Origin: Betaproteobacteria bacterium HGW-Betaproteobacteria-22
GTDB taxonomy: Bacteria > Pseudomonadota > Gammaproteobacteria > Burkholderiales > Methylophilaceae
Assembly (NCBI GenBank): GCA_002842285.1
Contig: PHCJ01000014.1
Span: forward strand, 57,923-121,922
Direction: 5' to 3'
Length of the DNA stretch: 64,000 nucleotides
Shown: positions 59,904-64,000 of the stretch, piece by piece
Layout of the letters: every line of letters starts with the position of its first letter
Position numbering within the stretch: position 1 is the first letter of the stretch
The notes under the pieces: generated by a model
The model's database searches: none
The model's input: only the letters and a program-made list of their open reading frames with translations
Told to the model about the DNA's origin: nothing
Position numbers and translations under genes: made by a program

Positions 59904-60083
59904 TTAATCCTTTGTTATTAACAAATTCACGTGCCCTAGTAATAGTTCCATACAGCCTTCGTGGTGCTTTTTATTCAAAGATTCTTTTATCAATATTTCA
60001 TTGTTATCAAACTCGCAAATAACCACTACTCCATCTGGGTCAGATGACTCCATATAAGACACTAAGCCATTATTAAATCGCAT
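59904..60083 (-). CDS. Small ORF (59 aa) inserted after fdsB, unknown
   Basis: It encodes MRFNNGLVSYMESSDPDGVV, then VICEFDNNEILIKESLNKKH and EGCMELLLGHVNLLITKD. The frame stays open for 12 codons before the ATG (LRLPPKTFLVAS) with no usable start and no ribosome site, so the true 5' end may be lost. Together with the next ORF it forms a two-gene unit unlike the surrounding enzyme genes. Confidence 0.4.
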   Translation of the reverse strand: MRFNNGLVSYMESSDPDGVVVICEFDNNEILIKESLNKKHHEGCMELLLGHVNLLITKD

Positions 60084-60141
60084 AGATGCAACTAAAAAAG
60101 TTTTAGGGGGAAGTCGTAATCACCAAGCCACCCTTTTACAC

Positions 60142-60179
60142 ACCCAGAATAATTGGATGGAATTTTTTTGGGTCTGGGT
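60142..60179. repeat. Inverted repeat ACCCAGA/TCTGGGT behind fdsB
   Basis: ACCCAGA (60142-60148) and TCTGGGT (60173-60179) are inverted around 24 bases, 31 bases from the fdsB stop. On the minus strand the right arm reads TTACCCAGA, then a TTCCAT a little further on, recalling the dispersed 18-bp terminus. It could also be a weak stem-loop. Confidence 0.35.
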
Positions 60180-60210
60180 AAGTGAATGAGCGACCTAAAT
60201 GACCCGCACC

Positions 60211-61761
60211 TTATCCACATGGAAGACCAAAATCCTCAGGAAAGTGGTTTAATGCGCTTAACACTGGATAAGGCGTCATGCCACCCAGCGCACATAATGA
60301 GCCATTCAGCATGGTGTCACTCAAATCGCGCACTAACTGAATACTTTTAGCGTGGTCAGGTTTGCCTTTGCTTGCCGTAATTTTATCAATCACTTCCACG
60401 CCCCGTGTTGAACCAATACGGCACGGCGTACATTTACCGCATGATTCAATCGCGCAAAACTCAAACGCATAACGCGCCATTTCTGCCATATCCACGGTAT
60501 CATCAAATGCCACGATACCACCATGCCCCAATACCGCCCAAATCTTGGTAAACTCTTCGTAATCCAGCGGCGTATCAAATTGGCTTTCTGGTAAAAATGC
60601 ACCCAGCGGACCGCCCACTTGCACCGCGCGAATCGGCTTGCCAGTGAAAGAACCACCGCCAAAGTCATATAACAATTCACGCAAAGTGGCACCAAATGCC
60701 AGTTCAACCAAACCGCCATGCTTGATATTACCCGCCAGCTGAATAGGCAATGTACCGCGTGAGCGCCCCATGCCATAGTCAGCATAATACTGCGCGCCCT
60801 TATCTAAAATAATAGGCACTGTCGCCAGAGAAATCACATTATTCACCACGGTTGGTTTGCCAAACAAACCCTCAATCGCAGGGAGTGGTGGTTTAAAACG
60901 CACTAAACCACGTTTACCTTCCAGGCTTTCTAATAATGATGTTTCCTCGCCACAAACATATGCCCCCGCTGCACGGCGCACTTCCAGATTAAACGTTTTA
61001 CCGCTGCCTAGTATATTCGCACCTAAATAACCCGCCTTTTCCGCATTGAGAATGGCTTCATTCAAAGTAGCAAGCGCATGTGGATATTCACTACGCAAAT
61101 AGATATAACCTTGAGTCGCCCCCACTGCCACGCCGGCAATCGTCATGCCCTCGATTAAAACAAATGGGTCGCCTTCCATAATCATGCGGTCTGAATAGGT
61201 GCCTGAATCGCCTTCATCTGCATTACATACGATATATTTTTGCTCCGCCTCACACCCCAGCACAGTATTCCATTTAATCCCAGTGGGGAAAGCCGCACCA
61301 CCGCGACCGCGCAAACCAGAGTCTGTAACGGCCTTAACAATCTCGGCACCAGATAAATTAAGGGCATTTTTAAGGCCTCTATAACCATCATGCGCAATAT
61401 AGTCTTCCAGTGAAACTGGGTCTGTAATCCCTACACGCGCAAAAGTCAAACGTTGCTGCTTCTTGAGCCAATCAAGCTCTTCCGTTAGCCCCAAACATAA
61501 TGCATGGGATTTTCCATTTAAGAAATCTGCATCGAATAACGAAGCAGCATCAGCCGGCTTGACTGGCGCGTAGGCAACACGGCCATTTTCAGTTGCCACC
61601 TCCACCATGGTTTCCAGCCAATAAAGGCCGCGTGAACCATTGCGGATAATTTTCACATCCTGGCCCCGGCGCTTAGCCTCCGCCGCAATAGCCGAGGCTA
61701 CTTTATCTGCACCTACTGACAGTGCACTAGAATCTCTAGGAATATATACTTTTGTAACCAT
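60211..61761 (-). CDS. fdsB: NAD-dependent formate dehydrogenase beta (FMN/NADH) subunit
   Basis: A 516-residue protein with an N-terminal thioredoxin-like part (to about 110) and a NuoF-like core. Core motifs are GLRGRGGAAFPTGIKW and CNADEGDSGTYSDRMIMEGDP (FMN/NADH), AGAYVCGEETSLLESLEGKRG, and the [4Fe-4S] site ESCGKCTPCRIGSTRG. It passes electrons from FdsA to NAD+. The ATG overlaps the fdsG stop (TAATG). Confidence 0.97.
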   Translation of the reverse strand: MVTKVYIPRDSSALSVGADKVASAIAAEAKRRGQDVKIIRNGSRGLYWLETMVEVATENGRVAYAPVKPADAASLFDADFLNGKSHALCLGLTEELDWLKKQQRLTFARVGITDPVSLEDYIAHDGYRGLKNALNLSGAEIVKAVTDSGLRGRGGAAFPTGIKWNTVLGCEAEQKYIVCNADEGDSGTYSDRMIMEGDPFVLIEGMTIAGVAVGATQGYIYLRSEYPHALATLNEAILNAEKAGYLGANILGSGKTFNLEVRRAAGAYVCGEETSLLESLEGKRGLVRFKPPLPAIEGLFGKPTVVNNVISLATVPIILDKGAQYYADYGMGRSRGTLPIQLAGNIKHGGLVELAFGATLRELLYDFGGGSFTGKPIRAVQVGGPLGAFLPESQFDTPLDYEEFTKIWAVLGHGGIVAFDDTVDMAEMARYAFEFCAIESCGKCTPCRIGSTRGVEVIDKITASKGKPDHAKSIQLVRDLSDTMLNGSLCALGGMTPYPVLSALNHFPEDFGLPCG

Positions 61762-62240
61762 TAGCGTCTAGCCTCCGCAATTAAGGCATCCAGATCGGCT
61801 GAAGATACGCGCCCATAAATCTCATCATCTATCGTGACAGAAGGTGAAAGCGCACAATTACCCAAACAGTACACTGGCTCCAACGTCAATTTGCCATCCG
61901 CCGTTGTTTGATGATAATCAACGCCTAAACATTTCTTTGCATGATCCTCCAGCGCATTAGAACCCATTGCCTGGCATGACTCGGCACGGCAAATTTGCAC
62001 GACATGCTCACCGGCTTTGTGCGTACGGAAGTGATGATAGAACGTAACCACGCCGTGCACCTCAGCCACCGACAAAGCCAACGCCTTGGCAATTTTTGGG
62101 TAAATACTTTCAGGCACAAAACCAACGCTATCTTGAATTGCGTGCAACAAGGGCAATAGTGCGCCAGGGATGCGTTGATGCTTGACAATTAGCGCATCAA
62201 TCGCCAAGCGCTCATCCTGAGTGATCTCTATATCTTGCAA
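61761..62240 (-). CDS. fdsG: NAD-dependent formate dehydrogenase gamma subunit
   Basis: A 159-residue NuoE-like [2Fe-2S] protein: [57 protein letters not shown] (first Cys pair), and [20 protein letters not shown] (second Cys pair). It is the first gene of the fds operon. The intergenic region to moaA is 96 bases. Confidence 0.96.
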   Translation of the reverse strand: MQDIEITQDERLAIDALIVKHQRIPGALLPLLHAIQDSVGFVPESIYPKIAKALALSVAEVHGVVTFYHHFRTHKAGEHVVQICRAESCQAMGSNALEDHAKKCLGVDYHQTTADGKLTLEPVYCLGNCALSPSVTIDDEIYGRVSSADLDALIAEARR

Positions 62241-62253
62241 GCTCGTATCTCCA

Positions 62254-62306
62254 AAGTAAATGTCATTATTTTTAATGTAATGCTACTATAATATAGAAGT
62301 AAATGT
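62254..62306. promoter_or_regulatory. Direct repeat AAGTAAATGT in the fdsG-moaA divergent promoter region
   Basis: AAGTAAATGT occurs at 62254-62263 and 62297-62306, starts 43 bp apart (about four helical turns), with AT-rich -10-like sequence between. A looped or tandem activator site is possible; fds operons in relatives are controlled by a LysR-type regulator, which I do not see encoded in this window. Confidence 0.3.
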
Positions 62307-62336
62307 TACTCATTCTGACAAGTAATCATCCAAAAA

Positions 62337-63350
62337 GTGCCTAATTCCCTACACAAGCCATCACAAGCGCTAATTGACCATTTTGGTCGAAGGATTGACT
62401 ACATTCGTCTGTCCATCACTGACCGTTGTGATTTTCGCTGCCACTATTGCATGTCTGAAAACATGACCTTCTTACCGCGCGATGAAGTATTAAGCCTTGA
62501 AGAATGCGCCAGACTCGTCAGAATATTTGTTGATCTTGGCGTGACAAAAGTTCGCATTACCGGTGGCGAACCTTTAGTGCGAAAAAACGCACTCTGGCTA
62601 TTTCAAAAAATCGGTCAACTAAAAAACCTAAATGAGTTAGTGCTCACTACCAACGGTAGCCAATTAGAAAAACAAGCAAAAAACTTAAAACTTGCTGGTG
62701 TTAAACGTATAAATATCAGTCTGGATAGCTTAAATCCTGAGCGATTCAAAATTATCACCCGCATCGGAGAGCTCGACAAAGTATTAAGAGGTATAAAAGC
62801 TGCAAAACTCGCAGGCTTTGATCAAATCAAACTCAACAGTGTGCTCATGCAAGGCTTTAACGAAAATGAAGCCTGCGACCTTGTGGATTTTGCAATACAA
62901 CAACAGATTGACATTTCTTTCATTGAAGAAATGCCATTGGGTAATGTTGCACACAACAGAGAAAACACCTACATCAGCAACGCCAACACACTAAAATTAC
63001 TGCAAAGCAAGTACCCGCTCATTGCCAGCACTCACGCCAGCGGAGGGCCAGCAAGATATTGGCAGGTAACAGATTCAAACACTAAAATCGGCTTTATATC
63101 GCCGCATTCTCACAATTTTTGTGAAAGCTGCAATCGTGTACGCATCACCTGCAAAGGCGAACTTTATCTATGCTTAGGACAAGAAGACAAAATTGACCTC
63201 ATGCCACTGTTGCGTGCACACCCCCTTGATGACCATCCCATCGCGCAAGCCATAATCGACAGTATGCACATCAAACCCAAAGGCCACGACTTTAACTTGC
63301 AACGTGCAAACCCGGACATTATTAGATTCATGTCCCACACAGGTGGCTAA
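62337..63350 (+). CDS. moaA: GTP 3',8-cyclase MoaA
   Basis: A 337-residue radical SAM enzyme: IDYIRLSITDRCDFRCHYCM (C31, C35, C38 for the SAM cluster), VRITGGEPLVRKN, INISLDSLNPERF, and the C-terminal cluster site FCESCNRVRITCKGELYLC. It ends in the conserved Gly-Gly. It starts molybdopterin synthesis from GTP. The start is a GTG at 62337 without a strong ribosome site. It is divergent from the molybdenum formate dehydrogenase operon. Confidence 0.96.
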   Translation: MPNSLHKPSQALIDHFGRRIDYIRLSITDRCDFRCHYCMSENMTFLPRDEVLSLEECARLVRIFVDLGVTKVRITGGEPLVRKNALWLFQKIGQLKNLNELVLTTNGSQLEKQAKNLKLAGVKRINISLDSLNPERFKIITRIGELDKVLRGIKAAKLAGFDQIKLNSVLMQGFNENEACDLVDFAIQQQIDISFIEEMPLGNVAHNRENTYISNANTLKLLQSKYPLIASTHASGGPARYWQVTDSNTKIGFISPHSHNFCESCNRVRITCKGELYLCLGQEDKIDLMPLLRAHPLDDHPIAQAIIDSMHIKPKGHDFNLQRANPDIIRFMSHTGG

Positions 63351-63352
63351 CG

Positions 63353-63928
63353 GTGCCGATATCAGCCATCATTCTTGCAGGCGGGCGCGCCACCCGCATG
63401 GGAGGCGTAGACAAAGGCCTCATACAATTACATCAAAAACCGCTGATACAACACATAATCGACCGTCTGCAACCGCAAGTAGATGAAATTCTTATCAATG
63501 CAAATCGTGAACTTATCCAATACCAAAGTCTAGGCTACCCAGTATTTTCGGATGAATCGCCGGATTTTATCGGCCCACTTGCCGGCTTTAGCCTCGGACT
63601 ACAAAACGCAAAACATCAACTTGTGCTCACAGCACCATGTGACTCACCATTATTTCCGTTTAATTTAGCGCAGCGACTAACACAAGCATTAGAGGTACAC
63701 CATGCCGATATCGCTGTGCCTAAAGTGGGTGCGGATGTGCATCCGGTATTTAGCTTATGCAGAAAAACCGTACTGTCTGACCTAACAGCATTTCTGAGCA
63801 ACGGTGGACGCAAAGTTAACGCCTGGCAAAAGAGTCTGAACTATATTGAGGTGGATTTTAGCGATCAGCCTGATGCTTTTTTAAACTTAAACACAGCAGA
63901 GGAAATCAAAGGGGTCAGACTCCTTTGA
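63353..63928 (+). CDS. mobA: Molybdenum cofactor guanylyltransferase MobA
   Basis: A 191-residue nucleotidyltransferase: ISAIILAGGRATRMGGVDKG (signature), EILINANRELIQYQSLGYPV, DFIGPLAGFSLGLQ and LTAPCDSPLFPFNLAQRL. It adds GMP to molybdopterin to form the bis-MGD needed by FdsA. The start is a GTG 2 bases after the moaA stop. Confidence 0.95.
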   Translation: MPISAIILAGGRATRMGGVDKGLIQLHQKPLIQHIIDRLQPQVDEILINANRELIQYQSLGYPVFSDESPDFIGPLAGFSLGLQNAKHQLVLTAPCDSPLFPFNLAQRLTQALEVHHADIAVPKVGADVHPVFSLCRKTVLSDLTAFLSNGGRKVNAWQKSLNYIEVDFSDQPDAFLNLNTAEEIKGVRLL

Positions 63929-64000
63929 TTTCTACTGCCTACATGAAGATATTAAATTTGTTCGATACTACCCTTGCCTTTTCATTTACTCTTCCGCTTA

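Noticed and set aside
1..64000. Search for tRNA, rRNA, prophage, integrase or complete insertion sequence
   Set aside because: No tRNA cloverleaf, rRNA segment, transposase or integrase was recognised; the only stable RNA found is rnpB.

Overview
The window looks like part of the chromosome of a methylotrophic betaproteobacterium, most likely of the family Methylophilaceae (Methylotenera/Methylophilus type). This is inferred from gene content and order: a canonical betaproteobacterial mraZ-to-lpxC division cluster, aa3 and cbb3 oxidases encoded side by side, a soluble NAD-dependent molybdenum formate dehydrogenase, and an rsmI/lpoA/yraN/BON cluster. No taxonomic marker such as 16S rRNA is present, so family-level placement is an inference.

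Layout. (1) 1-442: the 5' end of clpB on the minus strand, behind a sigma-32-like promoter. (2) 595-18164: a respiratory oxidase island. It holds ccoI and ccoS, then a DUF2244 gene with the aa3 oxidase genes coxB (fused to cytochrome c), coxA, a 36-codon assembly gene, ctaG and coxC. A DUF2909 gene, SURF1, a SCO-like gene, ctaA and ctaB follow. Last come ccoN-O-Q-P and ccoG, a short FixH-like gene and a TauE/SafE-type membrane gene. (3) 18312-22721, minus strand: cca, an NDUFA9-like reductase, a soluble lytic transglycosylase and a 60-residue membrane protein. (4) 22785-41510, minus strand: lpxC, ftsZ, ftsA, ftsQ, ddlB, murB, murC, murG, ftsW, murD, mraY, murF, murE, ftsI, ftsL, rsmH and mraZ, listed by increasing coordinate. 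They are mostly coupled by 1-4 bp overlaps and driven from a promoter followed by three 10-bp-spaced MraZ boxes. (5) 41999-42325: RNase P RNA. (6) 42695-43600: an unusual Nudix-domain gene, then pyrC and rsmI. (7) 45578-48826: lpoA-like, yraN, BON lipoprotein and DUF3579 genes. (8) 49281-55525: tlpA, a PilZ-like gene, trxA, rho, rpmE2 and a GT-C glycosyltransferase. (9) 55605-62240, minus strand: an NAD-linked formate dehydrogenase operon (fdsG, fdsB, an insert, fdsA, fdhD, fdsD), divergent from moaA-mobA.

How the genes work together. The island encodes two terminal oxidases with their copper, haem A/O and assembly factors. The formate dehydrogenase would oxidise the formate end of C1 metabolism to CO2 with NADH production, and the adjacent moaA and mobA serve synthesis of its bis-MGD cofactor. 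The dcw cluster makes peptidoglycan precursors and the divisome.

Novelty. Most of the window is conserved core genome, and I do not see a convincing new multi-gene defence, biosynthetic or mobile system. What the standard annotation does not explain is mainly non-coding or small. There is a dispersed family of short repeats with the terminus TTAACCCAGATTTTCCAT (six copies at four intergenic sites). A second, hairpin-forming repeat occurs in two intergenic regions. A 680-bp insert holding two tiny ORFs and a frame-disrupted third splits fdsB from fdsA. A Nudix protein with an uncharacterised N-terminal half lies beside rnpB. Several regulatory sites are clear enough to test.
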